A DNA stretch of 64,000 nt from Rhinopithecus roxellana (GCF_007565055.1 NC_044568.1:40389156-40453155), one strand, 5' to 3'. Positions 1-10,953 are shown, counted from the first letter of the stretch. Numbers and translations: made by a program. The notes: generated from the sequence alone by a model not told the origin.

Positions 1-96
1 GCCTCCTTCTGAGAGCATTCAGAGCTAATCGGTATTTGTTTTCATTTTTTTAATTTATTTTTTCCTGTGGACAATACAGCTTCACTATATATATAT

Positions 97-402
97 TTTA
101 TTTTATTTTATTTTATTTTTAAGATGGAGTCTCGCTCTGTTGCCCAGGCTGGAGTGCAGTGGTATGATCTCAGCTCACTGAAACCTCTGCCTCCGGGTTC
201 AAGCCATTCTTCTGCCTCAGCCTCCCAAGTAGCTGGGTTTATAGGCATGCATTACCACGTCCGGTTAATTTTTGTAATTTTAGTAGAGACGGGGTTTCAC
301 CAAGTTGGCCAGGCTGGTCTCAAACTCCTGACCTCAAGTCATCTGCCCGTCTCAGCCTCCCAAAGTGCTAAGATTATAGGCATGAGCCACTGTGCCCAGC
401 CC
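97..402 (-). mobile_element. AluS-like SINE, full length
   Basis: On the plus strand it reads T-rich tail (TTTTA repeats), right monomer, A-rich linker complement, left monomer, ending GTGCCCAGCC, so the element lies on the minus strand. Wording of the type AACCTCTGCCTCC..GGTTCAAG fits AluS. The 136-codon open frame across it is antisense Alu and not a gene. Confidence 0.95.
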
Positions 403-920
403 ACAGTATTTTGTTTATGCCAACTAAGACAACAGGAGTTAAAAGTTCAAGTGAAAAGAACCTTTAAGTTCAAGTGAAAAGAACCTGTGGCAACGAATCC
501 ACTCGGAGGAAGTGGTTAAGTTCAACCATTGCAATTTTAGCCAATCTAGACCCTAAATTAGAATAAAGTGCATGGCAGGGAAGCATAGGAATGTATTGCT
601 TTTGGTGGTAGTGGTAGTTAGCAGTGGTAGTTTTCTTCTTTCAGTACAAACTTGGAAAAGCAAAAGGCAGTGGAGGCAAAATGCTTGCATTTTTTTGAGT
701 TATTTTTGTTTCTGTTTCTCATCTGGAGGACAATCCTGTAGGAGAAAAAGTGTTCTTTAGAGCTAAGTCATGGAATTATCAAGGACAGAACTAAAAATAC
801 AACAGCCTCTGTACTGGAGAGGGGTTCAGAGAAATTACTCTGGAAATAAGTGAAATGTATTATTTTTATTATTTGAAGATAAGTAAGAGAGGAAAAAGGC
901 ATGTACGACTATATTCATCC
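403..920. other. Anonymous sequence, nothing recognised
   Basis: No repeat family, RNA gene or convincing exon is recognised. The short duplicate AAGTTCAAGTGAAAAGAACC occurs twice in tandem at 445-487, a local slippage-type duplication. Confidence 0.5.
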
Positions 921-1497
921 GAGTCCTTCAGAGAGACAGAATCAGTAGGAGATAGACAGGTAGGATGATGGAGGACAATAACTCCACGATAGGCTCTCTA
1001 CAAGTTGGAGAACCACAGAAGCCAGTGGCCTGGCTCAGTTTAACTCAGAATGTCTGGGAACAAAGAAAGCAGATGCTGCAACTCTCAATTCAAGGCCAAA
1101 GGTTTGAGAAGCCCCAGGAAGCTGCTGGTGTAAGTCCTAGAGACTGGAGGCCAAAGAACCTGGAGTTCTGATATCCAAGGGCAGGAGAAAGGCATCCCAT
1201 TCTAAAAAAGAAGAGAGAGAATTCGCCATTCTTTGTTCTTTCCATCCAGGTTCCCAGTTGAATGGAAGATGCCTGTCCACATTAAGGAGGATCTTCCACC
1301 AGCTCACATGCCACCAGCTTACATGCCAACTTGCACGCCAACTCCTTACCTGCCAACCCACCAACTCACAAGCCAACTCCTCCAACTCACATGCTAATCT
1401 CCTCCAAAAACACCCTTAAAGACACTCAAAAACATTTTGCCAGCCATCTAGGCATTCCTCTAACCAGTCAAGCTGACATCTAAAATTAACCATCACA
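921..1497 (-). mobile_element. ERVL-type LTR (MLT2-like), solo
   Basis: The right edge reads as the complement of TGTGATGGTTAATTTTAGA, the typical start of MLT2-class ERVL LTRs. The left edge reads as the complement of an LTR 3' end with CTATTGATTCTGTCTCTCTG-type wording. Internal blocks (CGATAGGCTCTCTACAAG; AGAACCTGGAGTTCTGATAT; GAGAGAGAATTCGCC) follow the same family in the same order. No gag-pol interior adjoins it, so it is a solo LTR. The subfamily is from memory. Confidence 0.7.
1296..1394. repeat. Degenerate minisatellite inside the LTR
   Basis: Six or so units of roughly 12-20 bp built on CCAACTCACATG, such as CCACCAGCTCACATG, CCACCAGCTTACATG and CCAACTTGCACG. The array lies wholly within the ERVL LTR and is not part of the LTR wording I recall, so it probably expanded after insertion. 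Confidence 0.7.
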
Positions 1498-1799
1498 ACA
1501 ACCTTTAATATTTTCTTAATATACTGCAATTTCAGAAGCCAAAGTGGAAACAGAGGCAGGCAAACAAATCTGTGAATGGCTCTGTTTAACTAACAATATA
1601 ACAATATAAAATGGCTTAAGCATTCCCTCAACTTTGTCAGTTTACCCCAGCCAACAAGCCAAATATCCATTCTCTGAAGTCCCCATCTGGGTCCCCCAGC
1701 CTACCTTCTCACATCTATTTTGAAAGGCTAAGGGTTGAAGAAAAACACACAAAAACTAAAAAGCCTCATTTCTTATTTTCTAGGAACTTACTGTTTAGC

Positions 1800-1945
1800 A
1801 AGTTTCCAAGGGGTTCTTGAAATTACCTGGCAACTTATTAGAAATGCAGACCCTTGGGCCCCAATCCAGAAGCACTGAATCGGAATCTGCATTTGAACAA
1901 GGTCCCCAGGAGACCCCATGCAAAGATTGAGTTGCACTGTTCTAG
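1800..1945 (+). mobile_element. MER5A-like hAT-Charlie fragment
   Basis: Blocks TACCTGGCAACTTATTAGAA, GGGCCCCAATCCAGA and CACTGAATCGGAATCTGCAT follow the MER5A MITE in order. The terminal inverted repeats are decayed. The strand is relative to my recollection of the consensus; the copy at 11245 lies the other way round. Confidence 0.7.
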
Positions 1946-3177
1946 TCTGTTCCATCATCGGGAGAAACACGACAAAGTCTCCTCTGTCTGTCCCTCTGTC
2001 AGTTCCAAACAGAGTATTGGCAGCGCAGATTGCAAAATGAGTATTTGTTAATTGTGCAGGGATTAAACAAGCCCAGGAAGCATTCTAATTCAAATGCATC
2101 TAAAATGACTCTGCTCATCAGTAAGAACACAATTTGTCAATTTGTACCTGGCTCATGGAAACCATAACTATTAATCAGCCTAAGTGGAGAGACCTGCAAA
2201 TGAGGGGCTGCATGTTTATGGTGATCACAATTAGATGGTCTACTAACACCCACATTCTGACCTCTGAACTGAACCTATTAGAACAGACTTAGATTTCCTA
2301 CGATCAAAATTGTACCAGCAACCCTTATCCTTGCTCACTACCAGTAGCATTTCACTTCTCAGAACATCTATTCTATGTTATAAAGGACATGCCTTGGATT
2401 TGCCCACGAGCTTCAACCATTCACATGCTGTGTCTATAAGAGGACACCACTCTTGTAAAAAATTTCAATGCTTATCAAATGTTAAAGTCATTACTTACAC
2501 ATTTCAACATTCATTTGATAAGTATTTCTTGATTTCTCTGTGCCTCGCTGGGAATAAAGACATATCCAAGCTTACTATTAACCTTGGGAAGATATGATAA
2601 ATTAACAGATCGTTAGGAGGCTCAGTTATATGCACTAACTAGGGAAAGTTTAGAGTGATGTAGTACAGAAAAGTTTCCCTAATGAAATCCTCAGACGACG
2701 GAGCATATTACCTGGAGACTGTGACATTTAAGTCAATGTGGACAAATAGCAAATGTTTACAAAGAAATAAAGGAAAGAATGTGCCAGATAGAAAAGGGAA
2801 ACAAAATGTACTAAGACTTAGAAGAAAGAAGGAACACAGAACAACTAGAGACCTGCAAGTAAGTAATCCTTTATTCCATTTTGCCTGCAGTATGGAATGG
2901 GGTCACAGAGTAGGGACACAAAGAATGAAACCACGGGGTAAGTAGGGAACAATCATGAAGAACCTCATAAGTCATGTCAGTAAATCAACATCTGTTGAAT
3001 GTCACAAGAGTTGGAGAAACAGATTCTTAGATTCTTTGGGATGCAATTTGGGAAAGACATCAGAGTAGAATAAGACTAGAGGTAGAGAGATCCAATAAGA
3101 GACGCACAGGTTCAGAGATGAGGAGGAGTTTCCCGATGTCTGTCTGCACAGCTGTTACAGAAGGCTCAAAAAACAAG
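1946..3177. other. Anonymous, possibly ancient-repeat-derived
   Basis: About 1.2 kb without a firm call. 2680-3060 has an A/G-rich wording that could be a very old LINE remnant, but I cannot assign it. Confidence 0.4.
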
Positions 3178-3441
3178 ACCCTTTGGGAGGTCAAGGCTGA
3201 GATCAGGAGTTCGAGACCAGCCTGGCCAACATGGCAAAACCCCACCTCTACTAAAAATACAAAAATTAGCTGGGTGTGGTGATGCAGGTCTATAATCCCA
3301 GCCACACAGGAGGCTGACGCAGGAGAATTACTTGAACCGGGAGGCGGAGGTTGCAGTGAACTGAAATTGTGCCACTGCACTCCAGCCTGGGCAATACAGG
3401 GAGACACGGTCAAATAAATAAACAAACAAACAAACAAACAA
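3178..3441 (+). mobile_element. AluS-like SINE, 5' truncated
   Basis: Begins within the left monomer (CTTTGGGAGGTCAAGGCTGA) and runs through linker and right monomer to CTCCAGCCTGGGCAATACAG. The tail is a variegated (AAAC)n, AAATAAATAAACAAACAAAC and onward. About 30 bp of the Alu 5' end is missing. Confidence 0.95.
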
Positions 3442-4151
3442 AGAAAATGAAGCAGAACTTCTGAAATCCAGAGAGATCTGATTAGCGCATCCCCCTAAAG
3501 GGAAAAGGCAAAGTCAAACCAAAAGGGAGGAAGACAAACAAGGAAGATGGAGAAGAAAAGGGAGAAGTTGGTGAAATAAGACAAATCAGGATCCAGGATC
3601 ACGCACACTAAACAGACATTAGCTGCTCCTTCAGGGCACGATGTACTTCTCTAGGCTGCAGCAGACGTTTAAAGAGGGCAAAACAGGGATGAAGAGGGTG
3701 CCCATTTAATTTTTTAATACCACCTGTCATTGTTACTCAAGACTAATTTGAAGCATTTAAAAAGTATACTAACGCACAGCATTTTAAGTGAAAAACAAAA
3801 GTTGTTGAAATATCTTAATCTATGATGAATTAACCTGTCATGAAACACCCAGGCAAATACAAAATATTGAATAGTCAGGCTTGGTGAAAATGTTGTTTCC
3901 AGTCATCCAAATATTTGAAACTTGAGTCTTAATGTGAGAGTGGAAAGTAACAAAGTTCACACAAATTAAGCATGTGGGCACATGTAATTTGTAGAGGTGT
4001 GCTGATTTTCCACAATAAAAATTGTGAATTAAATTTTAGACTATTAATCAAGTGTTAAATACATCCTTTTGGCATAAAAAAATTTCTGTCGTTAATTAAT
4101 CCTTTGGCATTAGAAATTCTCTCCATTCACATTTTCCCATACAGACCCAAT
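3442..4151. other. Anonymous AT-rich sequence
   Basis: No recognisable element. AT content rises toward the TA-rich tract that begins near 4152. Confidence 0.5.
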
Positions 4152-4645
4152 CAAATTAACATATATAATTTATATATATATACACTATATACATATTTAT
4201 AAATTTTTATGTATTATATATAAATATATAAAAATATATATTTGTACATACATATATATATTTATTTATACTATATGGTATAAATATATTTATGTATATT
4301 TACTATATATAAATATATATGTTCTATACATACACATATTCTGCCAACAGTTGAATAAACCTGGGGAAACATTCTGACAGTATAAATATATTTATACTAT
4401 ATATAGAGAAAATAGTATATATACACACACACTATATGTACATAGTATATATATATACTATAGTATATAGTCTATACACTGTACACATATATGTGTATAT
4501 GTGTATATATATACACGCTATATGTATATAGTATATATATACTATAGTCTATACACTCTACACATGTGTATATATGTATATATACACACACTATACATAT
4601 ATAGTATATAGACTATATATACTATAGTGTATATATACTATATAG
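4152..4645. repeat. AT-rich palindromic minisatellite
   Basis: Almost entirely TA, TATG and CA steps. From about 4415 to 4635 there are roughly three units of 70-90 bp, each running through ACACACACTATATGTA, a TAGTATATATATACTATAG core and TCTATACACT. The core is itself self-complementary. The array is bracketed by two copies of an end motif at about 4340-4366 and 4646-4672 (TTGAATAAACCTGG in both), which is the outer end of the inverted duplication. Confidence 0.9.
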
Positions 4646-5287
4646 TCTGACAACAATTGAATAAACCTGGAGAAACAGATTCTGCCCCTAGAGGCCTCAG
4701 AAGAAAATACAGCCCTGCTGACCCCTTGCTTTCTGCTACTGAAGGCTCTAAGGCAGAGAAACCAGCTGAGCCCTCCAGGTTACTCATCTACAGAATTATG
4801 ATATAATAAATAGATACTGTTTAAGATATTGTTAATAGAAAATTAACACAAACCTCTTCTGATTGGGGCCTGAGGAATCTCTGTTATTTTCAGCCTCACT
4901 TCTTTGTGCTTTTGGATAAGGCATCGTTTTGGTAAAGGCACCCTTTTGGACAACTGGTGACTCTACAGAGATATCAATTAAGAGCATCCATCTTTCGTTC
5001 TAGGTTGGAGGGAATCATACAATGTACACTGAATGAAAATTTCATTCATGGTAAGAATGGACGGGCTTCCATGCTTACTGTTCTCCCCTCCAAACTTTTT
5101 TCACTCTGCAGACTTTGAAAGGTTTGTTTTCAAAGTAAGGATGGTAAGTGCTTCAGGAAGTCTCTAGAAGATTGTTATTCAACTGATCTTACATAATAAA
5201 TTAAAAATAACATTGTGCTAGTTTCCTAGGTTGCTGTGACAAATTACCCCATGCTGAGTGGCTTGAAACAACAGACGTTTATTATCT
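4646..5287 (+). repeat. Inverted duplication, left arm
   Basis: Reverse-complements the right arm at 6466-7102 almost throughout, with small indels. Shared blocks include AATCATACAATGTACACTGA against its complement near 6710, and GACTTCCTGAAGCACT-type wording near 5150 and 6590. Contents left to right: a truncated MLT1 piece (plus strand, about 4646-4850), a 365-bp anonymous core, then the 3' end of the minus-strand MLT1 that continues into the spacer. Relative to the right arm this copy lacks about 35 bp of the first MLT1 (near 4840) and has an extra 20-bp block near 5045. Confidence 0.9.
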
Positions 5288-5688
5288 CGCAGTTCTGGAT
5301 GCCAGAAGTCTGAAATCAAGGTGTTGGCAGGGTTGTGCTCCCTCTAGGGCTCCAGGGCCACTTCCTTCTTTGCTTCTTCCAGCTTTTGGGGTGCCAGCAA
5401 TGCTTGGCCTTCCTTGGCAGTAGACACATCACTTCAGTCTCCACCCCCTCATCAAATGGTGTTCTCTTTATGTGTCTTCAAATGACTTTCTCCTCTGTGT
5501 GGCTGTGCCCAAATTTCCCTTCTGTTATAAGGACACCAGTCAATGGAATAGGGCCTACCCTAATCCAGTATGACATCCCTTAACTTGCCAAATAGCCTCT
5601 GCAAAGACCCTATTCCCACAGAAGGTCACATTTTGTGTTTCTAGGTGAACATGAATTTAGGGTGAGACACTATTCAACCCAGTACACA
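5213..5688 (-). mobile_element. MLT1 LTR (ERVL-MaLR), near complete
   Basis: Reads on the plus strand as the complement of an MLT1 LTR: CTAGTTTCCTAGGTTGCTGT, then TTGAAACAACAGACGTTTAT, GTTATAAGGACACCAGTCAA, GGGCCTACCCTAATCCAGTA and finally ACTATTCAACCCAGTACACA. All landmarks are in order over about 475 bp. No internal ERV sequence adjoins. Its first 70 bp are duplicated in inverted form at 6466-6538. Confidence 0.85.
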
Positions 5689-5895
5689 CATAATGTTTGC
5701 CTGCTACTTTAGCTTTGGCAAGAAAAATGAAACATCTAAGAAGGCATTTTAAAAATCTAAGCTCACGGTGCTTTCCTCAGTTAAACATTTCAAAAGGTTA
5801 ATCTATTGTTTTTGTCTACGTGGTGCCAAGCCACAGTGGATGAGATTTATTTATTTTAAAATAAAATGAATTTTATTATTTGATTTGATCTTTTA

Positions 5896-6191
5896 AAGAT
5901 GGGGGTTTCATTGTTACCCAGGCTGGAGTATAGTGGCACGACCCTAGCTCACTGCAGCCTTGAACTCTCTTGGGCTCAAGCAATTCTCCCACCTCAGCTT
6001 CTGAGCAGTTGGAACTACAGCCATGCGCTGTAGACATAAATCACCATGCCCAGTTATTTATTTTTATTTTTTGTAGGGACAGGGCCTCCCTATATTGACC
6101 AGGCTGGTTTCAAACTCCTGGCCTCAGGCTATACTCTAGCCTTGGCCTCGCAAAGTGCTGGGATTGTTGGCGTGAGCACTGCACTGGGCTG
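5896..6191 (-). mobile_element. AluJ-like SINE in the duplication spacer
   Basis: Old antisense Alu: GATGGGGGTTTCATTGTTAC, CTTGGGCTCAAGCAATTCTC, GGGATTGTTGGCGTGAGCAC. T-rich 3' tail at 5846-5895. The heavy divergence and TTGAACTCTCTTGGGCTCAAG wording fit AluJ. It has no counterpart outside the spacer. Confidence 0.9.
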
Positions 6192-6384
6192 TGGATGAGA
6201 TTTAAATTTTAACTAAAATATTTCACAATATTTTAAGGCAATAGAACAAAAATCATGTTTTCATTAAATCACAGAAGGATATAATAACTAGTTTAGAGTT
6301 ATAGAATGTTGGGTTTTGGAAGGCATCTGCCTCCTAGCGATTACAAGAACCCTTCCAAGATTATTGCTCTCTGCTCTAATAAAA

Positions 6385-6470
6385 CACACACACACATACA
6401 CACTATATATACACATATATAAATATATATATTTATATATAAATATTTATTTAATACACAGTATATAATA
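6385..6470. repeat. CA/TA microsatellite tract
   Basis: (CA)7 followed by TA and TATATAAATA steps. It ends exactly where the right arm of the inverted duplication begins. Confidence 0.9.
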
Positions 6471-7102
6471 ATAAAATTCTGTTGTTTCATGCCACTCAGC
6501 ATGGGGTAATTTCTCACAACACCCCAAGAAACTAGCATGTTATTTTTAATCTATTATGTAGGATCAGTTGAATAACAATCTTCTAGAGACTTCCTGAAGC
6601 ACTCACCATTCTTATTTTGAAAACAAACCTTTCCAAGTCTACAGAGTGAAAAAAAATTGGAGGGTAGAACAGTAAGCATGGTGAGTCCATCCAAATGAAA
6701 TTTTCATTCAGTGCACATTGTATGATTCCCTCCAACCTAGAACGAAAGATGGATGCTCTTAACTGCCATCTCTGTAGAGTCACCAGTTGTCCAAAATGGT
6801 GCCTTATCCAAAAGCACAAAGAAGTGAGGCTGAAAATAGCAGAGAGATTCCTCAGGCCCCCATCAGAAGAGGTTCGTGTTAATTTTCTATGGCTGCCATA
6901 GCAAACTAGCACAAATTTGTGCCTTGTTTACAATATCTATTTATTATATCATAATTCTGTAGACGAGCAACCTGGAGAGCTCAGCTGGTTTCTCTGCTTA
7001 GAGCCTCCAGTAGCAGAAAGCAAGAGGTCAGCAGGGCTGTATTTTCTTCTGAGGGCTCTAAGGGCAGAATCTGTTTCCCAGGTTTATTCAGTTGTTGGCA
7101 GA
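6466..7102 (-). repeat. Inverted duplication, right arm
   Basis: Mirror copy of 4646-5287. It starts inside the 3' end of an MLT1 (TTCTGTTGTTTCATGCCACT, 6478 on), passes through the shared anonymous core (6540-6875), and ends inside a second MLT1-type LTR at TTCAGTTGTTGGCAGAA. Beyond 7102 that LTR continues uninterrupted, whereas the left copy stops there. For the other LTR the situation is reversed. Confidence 0.9.
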
Positions 7103-7882
7103 ATTCAGTTCCATACGGTTGTAGGACTGAGGTCCTGTTTTCTTGGTGGTTGTCAACTGGGGACCACCCTGAGCTTCTAGAGGCCTTTCTCCAGTTGCAC
7201 ATAGCAACCCCTAAACCTCAGAACCAGCAATGGGGAGACAGATCTCTGCCCATCTCCTCTGCGTCCTCCTCTACCTTCTGTTTTTCCAATTTCTTTTTAA
7301 ATTCTACGTGAAGTCACTTTATTTTCCTATTTTTTAGTTTTATTGGTTTTTGGGCGGGGGTTGGTTTTTTTGTTTTTGTTTTTCTTTTGAGACAGGGTCC
7401 TACTCTGTCACCCAGAAAGGAGTGTAGTGGTGCAATCATGGTTCACTGCAGCCTCATCCTCCCAGGCTGAAGCAATGCTCCCACCTCAGCCTCCCAAGTA
7501 GCTGGGACTACAGGTGTGTGTGACCATGCCAGCTAATTTATTTTGTACAGGTAGGGCCCCACTATGCTGCCCAAGCTGGTCTTCAACTCCAGGGCTCAAG
7601 TGATCTTCACGCCTCGGCCTCCCATAGCACTGAGATCACAGGCATGAGCCTCCATGCCCAGCCCCCACTGACTTTCAAGGGCTCATGTGATTACCTTGGG
7701 CCCACCCTGACACTCCTGGGTAGTCTCCCTATTTTAAAGTCAACTGATTTTAAGTTTACCTAAGATTACAAAATCTTAATCTCATCTGCAAAATCCCTCC
7801 ACAGCAGTACCTAGATTCCTGTCTGACTGAATAACCAGAGAGCAGGAATCTTAGAGCTGTGTTTAGAATTCTGCCTATCACA
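6876..7882 (-). mobile_element. MLT1-class LTR split by an Alu
   Basis: Complement of an MLT1-type LTR: TTTTCTATGGCTGCCATAGC at the left, GGGCTGTATTTTCTTCTGAG, then after the Alu CTCATGTGATTACCTTGGGC, GACACTCCTGGGTAGTCTCC and AGAATTCTGCCTATCACA at the right. The two parts (6876 to about 7330 and 7665-7882) lie in correct order on either side of the Alu at 7362-7664, so the Alu is younger. The subfamily is uncertain. Confidence 0.7.
7362..7664 (-). mobile_element. AluJ-like SINE inside the MLT1 LTR
   Basis: Antisense Alu with T-rich tail (GTTTTTTTGTTTTTGTTTTT), GAGACAGGGTCCTACTCTGT, GTTCACTGCAGCCTCATCCT, ending CATGCCCAGCC. The old-type wording CAGGGCTCAAGTGATCTTC fits AluJ. Confidence 0.93.
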
Positions 7883-8785
7883 ATGTTATAAAATGACTGT
7901 TAGGGAGGCTTCATAAACAGCACCATGCAAAGATTCTTCACGTGACCAGAGGCTGTGCTGTCTTGTGTCTGGTCAGGCTGGTGGATCTGACCAATCACAA
8001 AGCTAATCCAAGACAATTCATGCTGATTACTCCAGCTACTGCCCCAAAGGTTCCTGCTAAGCCCTTCCAGGGCCCAATCTCCGTCCTTTGGTCCCACTGG
8101 AGCTTGAAGTAATCTACCTACCAGCTATACAAACGCAATAAACTAAGCAAATAACCCAGCAAAAAGGGGGTTTAATCTTCTGCAAATCTAATATGATATA
8201 CTTAGGTAGTATCTTCTCATCTCTCGATCACACGGTGATTGTTCTTTCTTGACCATAGGTGTGAGTTTCTGGTTTTCTTTCCTAAATACTAGGAACACAC
8301 AGTAACCGTAATGAAGAAGCCCTGGGTACTGAGGGAATAAAAACACCTGATTTGTGAGTCGGGTTTATTATTACTTAACTGCAATTATGCTTTCAAGAGA
8401 ATGTTGCTTTAAGAACCACCCATTTAATTTCTTAGACTGAAAACTTTCTGGTAGAGTAATTGCCTGACACAGAACACCTAAAAGGCAAACTGAAATGAGA
8501 AGCTTTTTACCAAGTGGCAAACAGAAGTGTTAAATGCTTGATTAGAAGTTCTATGTCACTAACAGTGAATGCTCCCCTCTCACATCTTGTCTTCCCAGTT
8601 TGACTTTCTGTTCTCTGGAAACATGCAAATTCCTATTCTACACTGGAAATCCCAAAGTGGGTTTGAAAACCTATTTTGTTTACAGAAAACAAGGAAATTC
8701 AACTGATTTGTTTGGGCTGTTGAGTGTTTTCTTGCTGACATCACTTCCTTAAATGATTGCTTTTTAATGATTCAGTGTCATATCA
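7883..8785. other. Anonymous sequence
   Basis: No family recognised. No open frame above about 65 codons and no convincing exon. Confidence 0.5.
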
Positions 8786-8988
8786 TGTAAAGAATTTGAG
8801 CCTGATATTCCTGGGTTCTGCCACTTTCCATTGATGAAAATGTGGGTAAGTCATAGAAACCCTGTGAGACTCAAATTTATCAACTATATTATGGGAATAG
8901 TAGCATTCATTTCTCAGGTAGTGAAGAGAATTAAAACACAGAAAATTGTCTGGCACACAGGAGATGCTCAAACATTCAATCTCTTTTC
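8786..8988 (+). mobile_element. MIR SINE
   Basis: MIR landmarks in order: GAGCCTGATATTCCTGGGTT, CTGCCACTTTCC, GTGGGTAAGTCATAGAAACC, CAACTATATTATGGGAATAG and CTGGCACACAGGAGATGCTC. Diverged but colinear over about 200 bp. Confidence 0.85.
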
Positions 8989-9814
8989 CCTATTCTCCTT
9001 TCTCCTTGTTTATGTTCTAATTAATCTCTGGCTTACACACACAGGCATGTTGCAAATAGATTATAAATACCCTAAAAGCAAGGACTACACCAGTGTAATT
9101 CCATGAGAAGATTCTTTGATTGGCATTCAGGACATTTAGGCCCAGGCATGAAAAGTGACCTTGATTAAGTCAATTGCCCCCTCTATGTTGCAATTTTCAG
9201 TTATGAGAGGTTATTTCACCACATGGATTGCCCAGCTATAAAATGTCAGGTTAACACCAATTTTTTTTTTTTTTTTACCCCTTTAAAGACTCTACTGAGC
9301 AAGTGTTAGGCATTCAGTTAGTGCTTGTTGACTGTTTGCTGGATGAAGGTGTTCAGTAAGATAGGTGTAATAGTTACTGGATCGTAACAGGAATAGATCC
9401 AAAGCAACTCACTCTCAATTTTAATCAAATATTTCTAAGGGAATTTGAAAATAAAACATAACCAAATTTCCCCTTGGGAATTGGAGATAGCAAATGATGC
9501 CTAAAACTCAATTTCCTCCTAAAGATGGTTTGGAGATGGCCCAGTTTCTCCAGCTTCTTTTTGCTCCCAGTGATGAATTATTGATCTATTTCTCATTTGT
9601 GGGTTGGACTGATATTCATCATGGAGAATTACATATGGGAGGACACAATGGTGAATTCCTAAAAATTGTGAAATCTTACAAAATTCTTGTAGACTGTGAT
9701 CTCACATTAACTTCTGAGATGGGAACTAGGAGGCCTGGTGCATTTTCTTGGGGGTTGTTTTCTATTGAGCTTAAAATTACATTGAATTCAAAGCTCATAT
9801 TCTAAGTACGCATC
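8989..9814. other. Anonymous, with MIR/L2-like scraps
   Basis: About 9060-9110 (AAAGCAAGGACTACACCAG) and 9300-9345 (GTTAGGCATTCAGTTAGTGC) resemble L2 or MIR 3' ends. A T17 run lies at 9261-9277. A 103-codon ATG-initiated frame at 9494-9805 has no recognisable domain. Confidence 0.45.
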
Positions 9815-10325
9815 TTGATGCATCTAAACAACACACATACCCTTGTTATTTCCACCCCAATCAATATATGGAATATTTCCCTTCACTACAGAAAGTTCCC
9901 CGTTCCTCCCTCTATAGCCCCCCCTCCCGACTGCTCTGATTTTTATCACATTAGCTTAGCTTTGCCTGTTCTAGAACTTTATATACCTGGAATACATAAT
10001 ATGCACACTTTTGTATCTAGCTTATTTTGCTCAACATGTTTCGAGAATTATCCCTCTTGTTGTGTATATCAGGAGTTAATTTATTTTTGTGGCTGACTAG
10101 TATTCTATTGTATGAAAATATCACAATTTGTATGTCCATTCACCTGTTGATGAACGTTTGGATAGTTTCAGTTTTAGAATTTTAAGAATAAAGCTCGTAT
10201 GAACAGCCTTGCCCTTTGGGGACGTATGTTGTGTTTCTCTTCGGTAAATAACCAGAAGGTGGAATTGCTGGGTCATAGGGTAAATGTATGTCCCTATGCA
10301 TTTTTTTTTTTTTTTTTTTTTTTAA
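9815..10325 (-). mobile_element. Old L1 3'-end fragment
   Basis: Antisense L1 3' wording: TAGCTTATTTTGCTCAACAT, CTAGTATTCTATTGTATGAA, CCATTCACCTGTTGATGAAC and CAGAAGGTGGAATTGCTGGG. Translated on the minus strand, the right edge gives YDPAIPPSGYLP, the ORF2 C-terminal landmark. It is truncated at about 10300 and followed by a T22-23 run. Divergence suggests an L1M-age copy. Confidence 0.85.
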
Positions 10326-10417
10326 TTCGTAAGGGTGAAAATCACACAACATTTTTCCTCTTCTGGCCTCCATCCTCATTACAGGAAAGTTTCTAATAAT
10401 CTCTAAGAACAAACAAC

Positions 10418-10610
10418 ATGTATTTAGTATTTACTATGTACCAGGGCTAGGAATAAGTTTTCTACATGAATTACCTCATTTAATATTAACAAAACCTATC
10501 ATTATCACCATTTACAAAGGCCCAAGGAGGTTAATAAGGGAAGCTGCTATTGACCTCGTATAATAGAAAGATAGAAAATAATTCCACAACCTGCATTCTT
10601 ACCTAGTTTA
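10418..10610 (-). mobile_element. MIR SINE
   Basis: Reads as complement of MIR: TTTACTATGTACCAGGGCTA, ATGAATTACCTCATTTAATA, ATCATTATCACCATTTACAA and CAAGGAGGTTAATAAGGG. Confidence 0.75.
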
Positions 10611-10640
10611 CCCATCTTATTTCCTTTCTTTCACTAAGTC

Positions 10641-10953
10641 TTTTATTTTTTATTTTTATTTTTTATTTTATTTTTGAGACAGGGTCTTGCTCTGTCACCC
10701 AAGCTGGAGTGCAGTGGCGCAAATAAAGCTCACTGCAGCCTCCACCTCCCAGGCTCAAACAATCTTCCCACCTGGGTCTCCTATTTGGAGCCACAGCTGC
10801 ACACCACCACATCCAGCTAATTTTCCATTTTTTTCTAGAGACCAGGTCTCCCTATGTTGACCAGGCTGGTCTTGAACTCCTGGACTCAAGCAATCTTCCC
10901 ATTTGATCTCCCAAACTACTAGGATTACAGGCATAAGCCACCGCACCTGGCCC
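10641..10953 (-). mobile_element. AluJ-like SINE, full length
   Basis: Tail TTTTATTTTTTATTTTTATT, then GAGACAGGGTCTTGCTCTGT, TGCAGCCTCCACCTCCCAGG, ending CGCACCTGGCCC. The many transitions and CAGGCTCAAACAATC wording fit AluJ. Confidence 0.94.

Noticed and set aside
67..477. 136-codon plus-strand open frame
   Set aside because: It is antisense Alu with flanks. Wording such as SRSVAQAGVQW and SASQVAGF is the usual translation of Alu DNA. The same applies to frames at 3060-3437, 15525-15821, 16942-47253-type Alu positions, 54813-55274 and 59551-59883.
1137..1385. Minus-strand frame with W-rich repeats
   Set aside because: Produced by the minisatellite within the ERVL LTR. No start, partner exon or conservation evidence.
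4152..4645. Regular repeats resembling a CRISPR array
   Set aside because: The units are contiguous TA-rich DNA without unique spacers, in a primate genome.
9494..9805. 103-codon ATG frame in anonymous DNA
   Set aside because: No recognisable domain, no splice or promoter context, and the length is within chance expectation for AT-rich sequence.
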